The translations under genes were made by a program, and so were the position numbers. DNA of 64,000 bases from Maribacter sp. PR1. GTDB taxonomy: Bacteria > Bacteroidota > Bacteroidia > Flavobacteriales > Flavobacteriaceae. The stretch lies in assembly GCF_028464145.1 (NCBI RefSeq), contig NZ_JAQPCG010000007.1:310001-374000 (forward strand), given 5' to 3'. The notes beneath the pieces are model-generated. The model saw only the letters and a program-made list of their open reading frames with translations. It searched no databases and was not told where the DNA came from. Shown one piece after another: positions 17,063 through 25,511 of the stretch. Position 1 is the stretch's first letter, and each line of letters begins with the position of its first letter.

Positions 17063-18691
17063 ATGGGTAAAGGATTTTTCCAGGTACCGGCTGCCATTAA
17101 TGAGCCAATAAAAAGTTATGCTCCAGGTTCTTCCGAGCGTGATGAAGTCTTAGCACAATATAAATCTTATTATAATAGTATGGTGGACGTACCAATGTAT
17201 ATTGGGTCCAATGAGGTTAGGACAGACAATACCAAACCTATGTCCCCTCCACACGATCACAAACACACGTTGGGAACATACCATTTGGCGGATAAGCAAC
17301 ATGTTGAAAATGCTATTTCCAACTGCTTGGGGTCAAGAAATGCATGGGCGAATTTGACATGGGAACAAAGGGCTGCCATTTTTCTAAAGGCAGCCGAGTT
17401 AATTGCTGGTCCATACCGCGCTAAGATAAACGCGGCGACAATGCTCGCCCAATCAAAAACCATACACCAAGCTGAGATAGATTCGGCATGTGAACTGATT
17501 GACTTTTTAAGGTTCAATGTGGAATATATGTCGCAGATCTATGAGGAACAACCAGATTCTTCTGAAGGCATATGGAACCGTGTCGAATATCGTCCTTTAG
17601 AAGGTTTTGTTTATGCCATTACTCCCTTTAACTTCACTGCAATTGCTGGAAATTTACCAGCAAGTGCCGCAATGATGGGAAATGTAGTGGTTTGGAAACC
17701 TAGTGATAGTCAAATATTTTCGGCCAAAGTAATCGTGGATGTGTTCAAAGAAGCAGGCCTGCCAGACGGCGTAATTAACGTAGTCTATGGTGACCCCGTC
17801 ATGATTACCGAGACTATTTTGGCGAGCCCAGATTTTGCAGGTATACATTTTACGGGTTCTACCCACGTATTCAAAGAACTTTGGAAACAAATTGGGAATA
17901 ATATACATACTTACAAAACGTACCCCAGGATTGTAGGCGAAACAGGTGGAAAGGATTTTATAATCGCACATCCATCTGCCAAGCCACAACAAGTTGCAAC
18001 GGCCATAACCAGAGGGGCTTTTGAGTTTCAGGGGCAAAAATGTAGCGCAGCTTCCAGGGTTTATCTCCCAAAATCTACAGCTAAAGAAATTCTTGAACTG
18101 GTTAAAAAGGATGTTTTATCGTTCAATAAACCGGGGTCGCCAGAAGACATGAGCAACTTTGTCACCGCTGTAATCCACGAAGGTGCTTTTGATAAGCTTG
18201 CCAAATATATCGATCAGGCCAAAAAAGACGATAGCACTGAAATTATTGTTGGGGGAGGGTACGACAAATCCAAAGGATATTTCATAGAACCAACGGTCAT
18301 ATTAACTACGGATCCGAACTACACCACAATGGAAACAGAGCTTTTTGGGCCTGTAGTTACCATTTATGCCTACGAAGATCAAGACTGGTCCAAAACATTG
18401 GAGTTGGTAGATAGCACTTCTGAATATGCATTAACAGGTGCCGTAATTTCCCAAGATAGATACGCAATTGACGAAGCAACCAAGGCGCTTCAGAACAGTG
18501 CAGGTAATTTTTACATCAATGATAAGCCAACAGGTGCGGTAGTTGGCCAACAACCATTTGGCGGCGCACGGGCATCTGGAACAAACGATAAGGCCGGCTC
18601 GGCACAAAACCTTTTAAGATGGGTATCTCCTAGATTGATCAAAGAAACTTTTGTAACTCCGGAAGATTATCGATATCCTTTTATGGGCTAG
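17063..18691 (+). CDS. pruA: L-glutamate gamma-semialdehyde dehydrogenase (1-pyrroline-5-carboxylate dehydrogenase)
   Basis: 542-aa aldehyde dehydrogenase that oxidises glutamate semialdehyde to glutamate in proline breakdown. Motifs: YAITPFNFTAIAGN, the cofactor site FTGSTHVF, general base Glu in VGETGGKDF, and the catalytic Cys in GAFEFQGQKCSAASR. The C-terminal GAVVGQQPFGGARASGTN is typical of the P5CDH branch. It is a stand-alone enzyme with no PutA-type proline dehydrogenase domain. ATG 17063 is preferred over an in-frame TTG at 17057. A strong terminator follows. Confidence 0.95.
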   Translation: MGKGFFQVPAAINEPIKSYAPGSSERDEVLAQYKSYYNSMVDVPMYIGSNEVRTDNTKPMSPPHDHKHTLGTYHLADKQHVENAISNCLGSRNAWANLTWEQRAAIFLKAAELIAGPYRAKINAATMLAQSKTIHQAEIDSACELIDFLRFNVEYMSQIYEEQPDSSEGIWNRVEYRPLEGFVYAITPFNFTAIAGNLPASAAMMGNVVVWKPSDSQIFSAKVIVDVFKEAGLPDGVINVVYGDPVMITETILASPDFAGIHFTGSTHVFKELWKQIGNNIHTYKTYPRIVGETGGKDFIIAHPSAKPQQVATAITRGAFEFQGQKCSAASRVYLPKSTAKEILELVKKDVLSFNKPGSPEDMSNFVTAVIHEGAFDKLAKYIDQAKKDDSTEIIVGGGYDKSKGYFIEPTVILTTDPNYTTMETELFGPVVTIYAYEDQDWSKTLELVDSTSEYALTGAVISQDRYAIDEATKALQNSAGNFYINDKPTGAVVGQQPFGGARASGTNDKAGSAQNLLRWVSPRLIKETFVTPEDYRYPFMG

Positions 18692-18748
18692 CCTACAAAA
18701 GTTATTTTAACTAAAAATCAAAATTCTAAAGTAGATTTTAATTACATT

Positions 18749-18783
18749 TAAAGGTGTTTCCGGATAAACCGGAAACACCTTTC
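18749..18783 (+). terminator. Strong terminator after pruA
   Basis: A 14-bp perfect stem, AAAGGTGTTTCCGG and its complement, with a 5-nt loop. The T-run is short. It also separates pruA from the DinB-fold gene. Confidence 0.8.
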
Positions 18784-18802
18784 AACTTTTAAAACCACTA
18801 TA

Positions 18803-19318
18803 ATGAAAAAATTATTTTCACTCTTGTGTATGTTTTTTGCCATCGGACTTACATACGCCCAAGAGAATTTAACACAGAACACGATTCAAGGACTCCTTAA
18901 AGGAAACCAAGATCAAGTTATACAACTTGCCGAAGCTTTCTCTGAAGACCAATATGATTGGAGACCAATGGAAGGTGTAAATTCCGTTGCAGATGCACTT
19001 CTCCATGTAGCCAGTGCCAATTATTTTATTGGTTCAAAAATGGGGTTTGCCCCACCTGAAGACGTTGACATCATGGCTTTAGGTAAAATTACGGGAAAAG
19101 ACAATATTATTACGGCTCTAAAAAAATCCAATGCTTGGGTGCTGGACAAAGTAGGCGAAGTAGAAAGTGGTGATTTAGGAAGTGAAGTCGATTTTGGATT
19201 TATGAAGATGAATAAATTGGGAGGACTTCTGATAATCATGGAGCACAATGGAGAACACAAGGGTCAATTAATAGCCTATGCAAGGTCTAACGGAGTAGTT
19301 CCACCATGGAGTGAATAG
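18803..19318 (+). CDS. Exported DinB-family protein
   Basis: 171 aa: signal peptide MKKLFSLLCMFFAIGLTYAQ, then a DinB/YfiT four-helix fold. The metal triad can be placed as His in DALLHVASAN and the HxxxH in MEHNGEHKGQ. DinB-like proteins bind a divalent metal and often transfer bacillithiol or hydrolyse small substrates. The signal peptide makes this one periplasmic, so a thiol-transferase role is uncertain. A truncated, degenerate copy of this gene lies at 19806-20211. A terminator at 19343 closes the unit. Confidence 0.88.
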   Translation: MKKLFSLLCMFFAIGLTYAQENLTQNTIQGLLKGNQDQVIQLAEAFSEDQYDWRPMEGVNSVADALLHVASANYFIGSKMGFAPPEDVDIMALGKITGKDNIITALKKSNAWVLDKVGEVESGDLGSEVDFGFMKMNKLGGLLIIMEHNGEHKGQLIAYARSNGVVPPWSE

Positions 19319-19342
19319 AAAAGGACAATTTCAAAAAAATTT

Positions 19343-19368
19343 AAAAGCGCCTTTCTGGCGCTTTTTTG
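19343..19368 (+). terminator. Terminator after the DinB-family gene
   Basis: AAAGCGCC and GGCGCTTT form the stem around TTTCT, followed by T6. Confidence 0.85.
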
Positions 19369-19457
19369 TTCATATGACTTTATAAATCACAATATCAATG
19401 TAAATTTAACGTTAATTTATTGTAAATTAATTAATTTTAATTATACTATATCAGGTT

Positions 19458-19589
19458 ATGAAAACAATAAATAAAAAATATCAAAATTCGAAATCTAAAA
19501 AGCATAATTTTAGTTCACATGTGTGGAACTTTCTAACCAGATACGCAAAGAAATGTCGAACCTGTTATAACAGCATGTTAAGTCTTTAA
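19458..19589 (+). CDS. Possible 43-aa basic miniprotein
   Basis: ATG at 19458 opens 43 codons (MKTINKKYQNSKSKKHNF, then WNFLTRYAKKCRTCYNSML). It is strongly basic with a C-x2-C pair. The region otherwise holds only the decayed duplication, and no promoter element stands out, so this may be a chance ORF. The amino acid pattern (aromatic-rich, non-random basic N-terminus) keeps it on the list. Confidence 0.35.
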   Translation: MKTINKKYQNSKSKKHNFSSHVWNFLTRYAKKCRTCYNSMLSL

Positions 19590-19621
19590 AGCTAAAGTTA
19601 ATCTCTAATATTTATTGGGGG

Positions 19622-19800
19622 GGTAACTACTTTTTTCGTTTCAAAAAAATCATTGCCAAAATAAACTCTTAAATTAAATACTTCGGCATTTCTATAGGTT
19701 TTAAGTCCTCTTCCAAGTTACCGTCCTTTTAATAAAAAATACCTTTATACTTTCCCGATTAAAGCCTTTATAAATATTTTGTTTCACGTAATGAACAAGG
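19622..19800 (-). pseudogene. Degenerate fragment of rsmG (C-terminal part)
   Basis: The sequence resembles the 3' third of the intact rsmG at 20877-21512. Shared runs include TCGTTTCAAAAAAATCAT, TTCGGCATTTCTATAGGTTT and CCTCTTCCAAG, in the same order and orientation. The fragment covers roughly the part matching 20885-21085 and stops abruptly where similarity to the DinB gene starts. No open frame remains. Confidence 0.85.
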
Positions 19801-19805
19801 TGGAC

Positions 19806-20211
19806 TCAGATTAAGTTACACAACTTGCAGAAGCTTTCGCTTAAAATGGAATTAACTTTAGGGCACAAAAGGAAATAAACCTGTTTCAGATAAATTACTT
19901 CAAGTAAAGAGCACCAGTTATTTATTGGAACAAAAAAAGAGGGCACCCCACTTGAAGAATAAATATCTTGGCTTTTGGAAAAATTACAGGTAAGTATAAA
20001 GTTATAACAGCTTTTAAAGTCTAGTTCCTGGATGCCATACAAAGTGGTCGAAGCGGAAAGTGATGATTTAGGAAGTGAAGTAGATTTTGGATTTATGAAG
20101 AAGAATCAACTAGAAGGCACTCTTCTAATTATCCGGCAAAATGGAGAACACAAAAACCAATAAATAGCCTTTGCGAAATCCAACGGAGTAGTACCGCCTC
20201 GGAGTAAATAG
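19806..20211 (+). pseudogene. Degenerate 5'-truncated copy of the DinB-family gene
   Basis: The sequence follows the intact gene at 18803-19318 from about its codon 36 to its stop. Shared runs are CAACTTGC.GAAGCTTTC, TTATTTATTGG against TTATTTTATTGG, TGATTTAGGAAGTGAAGT, GATTTTGGATTTATGAAGA and AATGGAGAACACAA. Several in-frame stops and small deletions break the frame. It abuts the rsmG fragment on its left with a 5-bp gap. Confidence 0.9.
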
Positions 20212-20259
20212 AATTCTACCTTTATTAATTCGGCTTAAATAAGAACCCTGATTTGAGGT

Positions 20260-20267
20260 TAATTTTG
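20260..20267 (+). promoter_or_regulatory. -7 element TAATTTTG upstream of the 125-aa lipoprotein
   Basis: TAATTTTG, 43 nt before the ATG at 20311, matches TAnnTTTG. Confidence 0.5.
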
Positions 20268-20310
20268 CGCAACCAAAAAGCAGAAACCTCATCCTTACAA
20301 AAATATTGAT

Positions 20311-20688
20311 ATGAAAAGGATTTCATTGGCCGCTATATTAGTAGGACTTCTAGCCTTTGGCTGCAACAATGATGATGTGACGGTTATTTCTGCATGTGAT
20401 GTTGAAAATCCAATTGAAGACTTGGAATGGTTAAGGTCTGAAATTCAGAGAAGAAAAAACGATACTTCCGCAGATGCCGTATACTGCTATATTGAACAGG
20501 CCAAAAGTGATGGACAAACAATATTTATTTACAACGATTGTAACCCCTTGGCAAGCAAAGTTATACCAATTCTAAATTGTTCTGGAACTTCTGTTGGATT
20601 TTTGGGGGACGAGAATTTTAGGTTAAATGGCATTGAAAAAAGGTTTGTTCTTTTTAGACCTACTGATTTTGCTTGCAAATTAGACTAA
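20311..20688 (+). CDS. Small hypothetical lipoprotein
   Basis: 125 aa. Signal peptide with lipobox LLAFGC, followed by CNNDD, a typical Bacteroidota lipoprotein start. The mature part has four more cysteines (ISACDVENP, DAVYCYIEQ, FIYNDCNPL, PILNCSGTS) and one near the end, enough for two disulfides. I do not recognise a family; the pattern ENPIEDLEWLRSEIQ is often seen in small Flavobacteriaceae lipoproteins of unknown role. It lies between the decayed dinB copy and convergent rsmG. Confidence 0.75.
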   Translation: MKRISLAAILVGLLAFGCNNDDVTVISACDVENPIEDLEWLRSEIQRRKNDTSADAVYCYIEQAKSDGQTIFIYNDCNPLASKVIPILNCSGTSVGFLGDENFRLNGIEKRFVLFRPTDFACKLD

Positions 20689-20876
20689 TTTTTATATTGA
20701 AACTCTTATTCGCAAAGCTCAATTCCGTAAATTAAAATAAAACTTAGGTCCATTATTTGGTTTTCTAATTTAAAACTTACAGAAAATGATTTGAATTTCA
20801 AGTGTTTTCCAATTTACTTAGGTCGTATACCAAGAAATATTACCAAGTTATTATTGTTTATTAAGCCTTTAGGATT

Positions 20877-21512
20877 CTAACCCTTAAATTTCAAGGGGAG
20901 ATAAACAATTTTCTTCGTTTCAAAAAAATCATGGTCAAAATAATCTGTGAGATTCATAATTTCGGCATTTCTATAGGTTTTTAATTCCTCTTCCAAGTCT
21001 CCACCTTTCAAATACAGGATTCCATTTCTTCTTTCATGTTGGGACTCCTTCTTAATTTTTCCTTTCACCCAGTGAACAAACGTAGGCATAGCGGCTACCG
21101 CTCTACTAACAATAAAGTCGAACTTATTGGGTATTTCTTCAACCCTCATATTTTTAGTTTTTACATTTTTGAGGCCAAGTCCTTCTACAACCTCGTCCAC
21201 CACCTTTATTTTCTTTCCAATGGAATCTACCAGAGTAAAATTAACCTCAGGAAACAATATGGCCAAAGGTATCCCAGGGAAACCACCACCTGTGCCTACA
21301 TCCATGATATCGGAACCATTTTTGAATTCCTGAACTTTGGCAATTCCCAAAGAATGCAACACATGTCTTAGATATAATTCATCTATGTCTTTTCTAGAGA
21401 CTACATTTATTTTTTGGTTCCAATCTTTATAAAGTTCCTCTAAAAGAATAATCTGCTTTTGCTGCACTTCCGATAAATTGGGAAAATATTTAAAAACGGT
21501 TTCACTTGTCAT
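20877..21512 (-). CDS. rsmG: 16S rRNA (guanine(527)-N(7))-methyltransferase
   Basis: 211-aa SAM methyltransferase that modifies G527 of 16S rRNA in the 530 loop. The GidB signature is clear: WNQKINVVSRKDIDELYLRH, motif I DVGTGGGFPGIPLAILFP, LVDSIGKKIKVVDEVV and DFIVSRAVAAMP. The length is typical. The C-terminal third is present a second time as a decayed fragment at 19622-19800. Confidence 0.96.
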   Translation of the reverse strand: MTSETVFKYFPNLSEVQQKQIILLEELYKDWNQKINVVSRKDIDELYLRHVLHSLGIAKVQEFKNGSDIMDVGTGGGFPGIPLAILFPEVNFTLVDSIGKKIKVVDEVVEGLGLKNVKTKNMRVEEIPNKFDFIVSRAVAAMPTFVHWVKGKIKKESQHERRNGILYLKGGDLEEELKTYRNAEIMNLTDYFDHDFFETKKIVYLPLKFKG

Positions 21513-21635
21513 GCTTATATTTGTATTATCTAAAAAATTGTAAATTCATTCTTGCAAAGATTTCCTTTTTAATCAACCCATCCAATTATTTGTAAATACT
21601 TTGCGTTATAAATAAAAACTTATAGATTACCGGTT

Positions 21636-22736
21636 ATGGAAAACAAAGCCATCAGATTCCCCAGAAAAGATTCTACCCAATTCTTCAAAACTTTGAATAG
21701 TAGGGTCAATGACTATTTCAAAAACAATAAAATTAAAAAAACAGGCAATTGGAAACTGCATTTAAAGACTATTGTCATGTTTACCCTGTTTTTAGCCCCC
21801 TATTTCCTTATTTTAACTTTAGGATTACCAACTTGGGCCAATGTACTTCTAACCATTACCATGGGCGTTGGAATGGCAGGTGTTGGTATGAACGTAATGC
21901 ATGACGGTAACCACGGGTCCTATTCCAACAAGAAATGGGTGAACAAAATTATGGGAAGTAGTATTTACATACTTGCCGGAAATGTATACAATTGGCAGGT
22001 ACAGCACAATGTACTGCATCACACCTACACGAATATACATGAGCATGATGAAGACATGGAAGCTGGCAGAATCTTACGATTCTCCAAGCACGCGGAATGG
22101 AAAAAATATCATAAATTTCAACACTTCTACTCGGTACTCCTTTATGGATTGCTGACCTTTAACTGGGCGATTACTACGGACTTTCAGCAAATGTATCGCT
22201 ATATGAAGCGTAAGTTATCTTATGGCAAATTGCCTAGTGCGACTATCAATTGGAGTACATTGATAATCACCAAAATACTATACGTTACTATTTGGATTGT
22301 ATTACCTATGTTGGTTTTGGACATTGCTTGGTGGAAAATTCTAATTGGATTCTTTTTAATGCATTATGTAGCGGGAGTTATCCTGAGTGTGGTTTTTCAA
22401 TTAGCGCATATCGTTGACCATGCGGATACGCCATTGCCGGACGAAAAAGGATCTATGAAAAATACCTGGGCAATTCATCAATTGTTTACCACAGTTAATT
22501 TTGGAACTAAAAACAAGATAGTCAATTGGTTTACGGGAGGCCTAAACCATCAAGTAGAGCATCATATATTTCCAAACATCAGTCATGTCCATTACACAAA
22601 AATTTCAAAAATTGTTAAACAGACTGCAAAGGAATTTAATTTACCATATCACGAATATAAAACTACTAGAAAAGCTATAATTTCGCACTTCAAACATTTA
22701 AAGGAATTGGGCAAACAGCCTACTTTACAGTACTAG
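21636..22736 (+). CDS. Membrane fatty acid desaturase (acyl-lipid/acyl-CoA type)
   Basis: 366 aa, with four or so membrane helices and the three histidine boxes of di-iron desaturases: MHDGNHGS, QHNVLHHTYTN and the third, NHQVEHHIFP, with Gln as in front-end desaturases (QxxHH). There is no fused cytochrome b5. It would insert a double bond into membrane fatty acids, which helps fluidity at low temperature. The PLP aminotransferase begins 13 bp downstream, suggesting cotranscription. Substrate position cannot be read from the sequence. Confidence 0.9.
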   Translation: MENKAIRFPRKDSTQFFKTLNSRVNDYFKNNKIKKTGNWKLHLKTIVMFTLFLAPYFLILTLGLPTWANVLLTITMGVGMAGVGMNVMHDGNHGSYSNKKWVNKIMGSSIYILAGNVYNWQVQHNVLHHTYTNIHEHDEDMEAGRILRFSKHAEWKKYHKFQHFYSVLLYGLLTFNWAITTDFQQMYRYMKRKLSYGKLPSATINWSTLIITKILYVTIWIVLPMLVLDIAWWKILIGFFLMHYVAGVILSVVFQLAHIVDHADTPLPDEKGSMKNTWAIHQLFTTVNFGTKNKIVNWFTGGLNHQVEHHIFPNISHVHYTKISKIVKQTAKEFNLPYHEYKTTRKAIISHFKHLKELGKQPTLQY

Positions 22737-22749
22737 TAATTTTTAAGAT

Positions 22750-23940
22750 ATGAGCAATCAACTTTCGGATAGAATAAATAGTCTTACTCCGTCCGCAACA
22801 TTAGAAATGGCTGCTAAAGCCCGTGAACTAAGAACAGCAGGTAAGGATATTATCGGGTTAAGTTTGGGAGAACCCGACTTCAACACCCCCGATTACATAA
22901 AAGATGCGGCCATCCAAGCTATTAGAGACGATTATAACGCCTATACACCCGTTGATGGTTATGCGGAGTTGAAAAGTGCAATTATAACAAAGTTCAAACG
23001 CGATAATAATTTAAGCTATGAACCCTCTCAAATTGTAGTTTCCACGGGAGCCAAGCAAGCCTTATACAATGTTGCTCAAGCTGTCATCAATAAGGGAGAT
23101 GAAGTTATACTTCCATGCCCTTACTGGGTGAGCTATGCGGATATTATAAAATTGGCGGACGGTGTTCCTGTAGAAGTTCCAACCTCTCTTGAAAACGACT
23201 TTAAAATGACCCCAAAAGAGCTGGAGGCGGCCATAACCCCAAATACCAAAATGATTTGGTACAGTTCGCCGTGCAACCCTAGCGGTTCTATTTACAGTAA
23301 AGAAGAGCTTAGAGGACTTGCCGATATTCTTAAAAAGAATCCTCAAATTATTGTGGTTAGTGATGAAATCTACGAACATATAAATTATGGTGTTACCAAA
23401 CATGCTTCCATGGCAGAGTTTGAGGATATGTATGACCGAACGGTAACCGTGAACGGTGTAGCAAAAGCCTTTGCCATGACAGGTTGGAGAATAGGTTACA
23501 TTGGTGCTCCAAACTATATCGCCAGAGCTTGTAACAAATTACAAGGACAGGTGACCAGTGGAGCTAACTGTATTGCTCAAAGGGCTGTAATTACTGCTTT
23601 AGAGGAATCTCCTGACCGTATTAAATATATGGTGGATGAGTTTAAAAAACGTAGAAAACTTATTCTGGATTTATTGAACGATATCCCTGGTTTCAAATGC
23701 AATGAACCAGAGGGAGCCTTTTATGTATATCCGGATGTTACCGCCTATTTTGGTAAAACCTTGAACGGTACTAAAATCAATAATGCATCTGACTTCGCCA
23801 TGTATTTATTGGAACATGCAAATGTAGCCACCGTAACAGGTGATGCTTTTGGGAATGGCAACTGTATTCGAATTTCGTATGCTGCCTCGGTAAAGGAAAT
23901 TGAAGAAGCGATTTCCAGAATCAAAAAAGCGATTTCATAA
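22750..23940 (+). CDS. Aspartate-type aminotransferase, class I, PLP-dependent
   Basis: 396 aa, fold type I. Motifs: GLSLGEPDFNTPDYIK, the cofactor loop STGAKQALYN, the substrate region SPCNPSGSIYSKEEL, the Asp/Tyr pair in SDEIYEHINY, and the Schiff-base Lys in VNGVAKAFAMTGWRIGY. The C-terminal arginine for substrate carboxylate lies in NCIRISYA. It belongs to the I-gamma AspAT group that some bacteria also use for prephenate. A bidirectional terminator follows. Confidence 0.92.
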   Translation: MSNQLSDRINSLTPSATLEMAAKARELRTAGKDIIGLSLGEPDFNTPDYIKDAAIQAIRDDYNAYTPVDGYAELKSAIITKFKRDNNLSYEPSQIVVSTGAKQALYNVAQAVINKGDEVILPCPYWVSYADIIKLADGVPVEVPTSLENDFKMTPKELEAAITPNTKMIWYSSPCNPSGSIYSKEELRGLADILKKNPQIIVVSDEIYEHINYGVTKHASMAEFEDMYDRTVTVNGVAKAFAMTGWRIGYIGAPNYIARACNKLQGQVTSGANCIAQRAVITALEESPDRIKYMVDEFKKRRKLILDLLNDIPGFKCNEPEGAFYVYPDVTAYFGKTLNGTKINNASDFAMYLLEHANVATVTGDAFGNGNCIRISYAASVKEIEEAISRIKKAIS

Positions 23941-23956
23941 TAGAAGGAACAAAAAT

Positions 23957-23992
23957 AAAAAAGCACTCAATTATTATTTGAGTGCTTTTTTT
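23957..23992. terminator. Bidirectional terminator between the aminotransferase and trkH
   Basis: AAAAAGCACTCAA pairs with TTTGAGTGCTTTTT around a short AT loop; both strands end in a T-run, so it serves both converging genes. Confidence 0.9.
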
Positions 23993-24016
23993 ATGCAATA
24001 CATTTAACTTTAAATA

Positions 24017-25510
24017 TTATGTTCTCTTCCAGAAATATGGATTAAGCAGGATGAGCACTGTAAAAAGTTCCAATCTACCTGCTAACATCAAAAATCCGCA
24101 CCACCATTTTGCCAAGTCAGGTAATCCATTAAAATTACTTACCGGATTTAAGCTACCTAGCGCCGGTCCCACATTACCCAAAGAGGACGCTGCTCCTCCT
24201 ACTGCAGATTCAAAATCCAAGCCCAACATACCCAAGACCAAAGCCCCAATAATAAACAACAACATATACAGCACAAAAAAACCTATGATGTTGTACACTA
24301 TCTTTTCCTTAACCGTTTTATTATTATAGCGTACAGGTATAATGGCATTACTATGTAAGGTTCGTTTAAACTCTAAAAGTCCATTCTTAATAATTAATAG
24401 GTGCCTCATTATTTTTATTCCGCCAGAAGTAGAACCAGCCGATCCACCCATAAAAAACAATCCAAAGAAAAAGACAGTTAAAAAAGGAGTCCATTGTGTA
24501 AAGTCGGCACTAACAAAACCTGTTGTTGTTATTACGGATATAACCTGAAATGTGGCATGCCTGAACGAACTCTCCGCTTTTCCAAGAACCATAGGATATC
24601 CCGGGGTGTCCTCCGTAATGTTGGCATTAAAATATATTACTCCAGATACTACAATTGAAAATATAAGTATTGCAAGGGCATAGTATTTCCATTCCTCGTC
24701 CATAAGAATCCGCTGAATCTTACCTTTAAATGCGTAATAACTCATGACAAAATTACTACCTGCCAAAAACATAAAAAGAATTATGATATATTGAATCAAG
24801 GGTTGGTCGTTCCAATAAGCGATACTCGCATTCTTGGTTGAAAATCCACCAGTGGACAATGTCGCTAAAGCATGGTTTACCGCATCAAAAAAAGACATCC
24901 CGGCGATTTTTAATAATATGGTCTCAGCGACTGTATACCCAAAATATATAAGCCAAAGCCTCTTTGCGGTGTCCGTGATTCGGGGGTGTAGTTTATCCGC
25001 ACTTGGCCCTGGAGCCTCAGCGGAAAACAACTGCATACCTCCTATTCCTAATAGAGGTAGTATTGCAATCGCCAATACAATAATCCCCATACCACCTATC
25101 CAATGGGTTAAGCTTCTCCAAAATAAAATTCCTTCCGGCATGGACTCGATATCATCCATTATGGATGCGCCTGTAGTCGTATACCCTGAAACTGTTTCGA
25201 AAAAGGCATTGGTAATATCTGGAATAGCACTGGAAAAAATATAAGGTAGCATTCCTGAAATGGACATGACAAGCCAACCAAATGTTACTATAATATATCC
25301 TTCTTTTTGTTTGACCTCCTTACGGTGACCTCTAGTATAATACATGGCAAATACACCTGCAAACATAGTAGTGACGGATGCAAGGGTAATACTTAGAGTT
25401 GCCCCATCCGCATATATGCCACTGATTAAGGCAGCCAATAGCATAAAACCGCCATTGCAAAGCAATAACAGTCCCATCAAATGAAAAATAATTCTTGAAT
25501 TCAGGCGCAT
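24017..25510 (-). CDS. trkH: Trk-type potassium uptake channel subunit TrkH
   Basis: 497-aa membrane protein of the SKT superfamily with four pore loops: VSGYTTTGASIM, TLSTGGFSTKNAS, VISVITTTGFVSAD and SSLGNVGPALG. Each holds the selectivity-filter glycine. The start at 25510 is chosen because it places MRLNSRIIFHLMG 1 bp after the trkA stop; an upstream in-frame ATG at 25576 would lie inside trkA. It forms the K+ pore and is gated by the TrkA ring. Confidence 0.95.
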   Translation of the reverse strand: MRLNSRIIFHLMGLLLLCNGGFMLLAALISGIYADGATLSITLASVTTMFAGVFAMYYTRGHRKEVKQKEGYIIVTFGWLVMSISGMLPYIFSSAIPDITNAFFETVSGYTTTGASIMDDIESMPEGILFWRSLTHWIGGMGIIVLAIAILPLLGIGGMQLFSAEAPGPSADKLHPRITDTAKRLWLIYFGYTVAETILLKIAGMSFFDAVNHALATLSTGGFSTKNASIAYWNDQPLIQYIIILFMFLAGSNFVMSYYAFKGKIQRILMDEEWKYYALAILIFSIVVSGVIYFNANITEDTPGYPMVLGKAESSFRHATFQVISVITTTGFVSADFTQWTPFLTVFFFGLFFMGGSAGSTSGGIKIMRHLLIIKNGLLEFKRTLHSNAIIPVRYNNKTVKEKIVYNIIGFFVLYMLLFIIGALVLGMLGLDFESAVGGAASSLGNVGPALGSLNPVSNFNGLPDLAKWWCGFLMLAGRLELFTVLILLNPYFWKRT

Positions 25511-25511
25511 T

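Noticed and set aside
19806..20042. Minus-strand ORF of 78 codons
   Set aside because: Antisense to the decayed dinB copy; the similarity to dinB explains the sequence.
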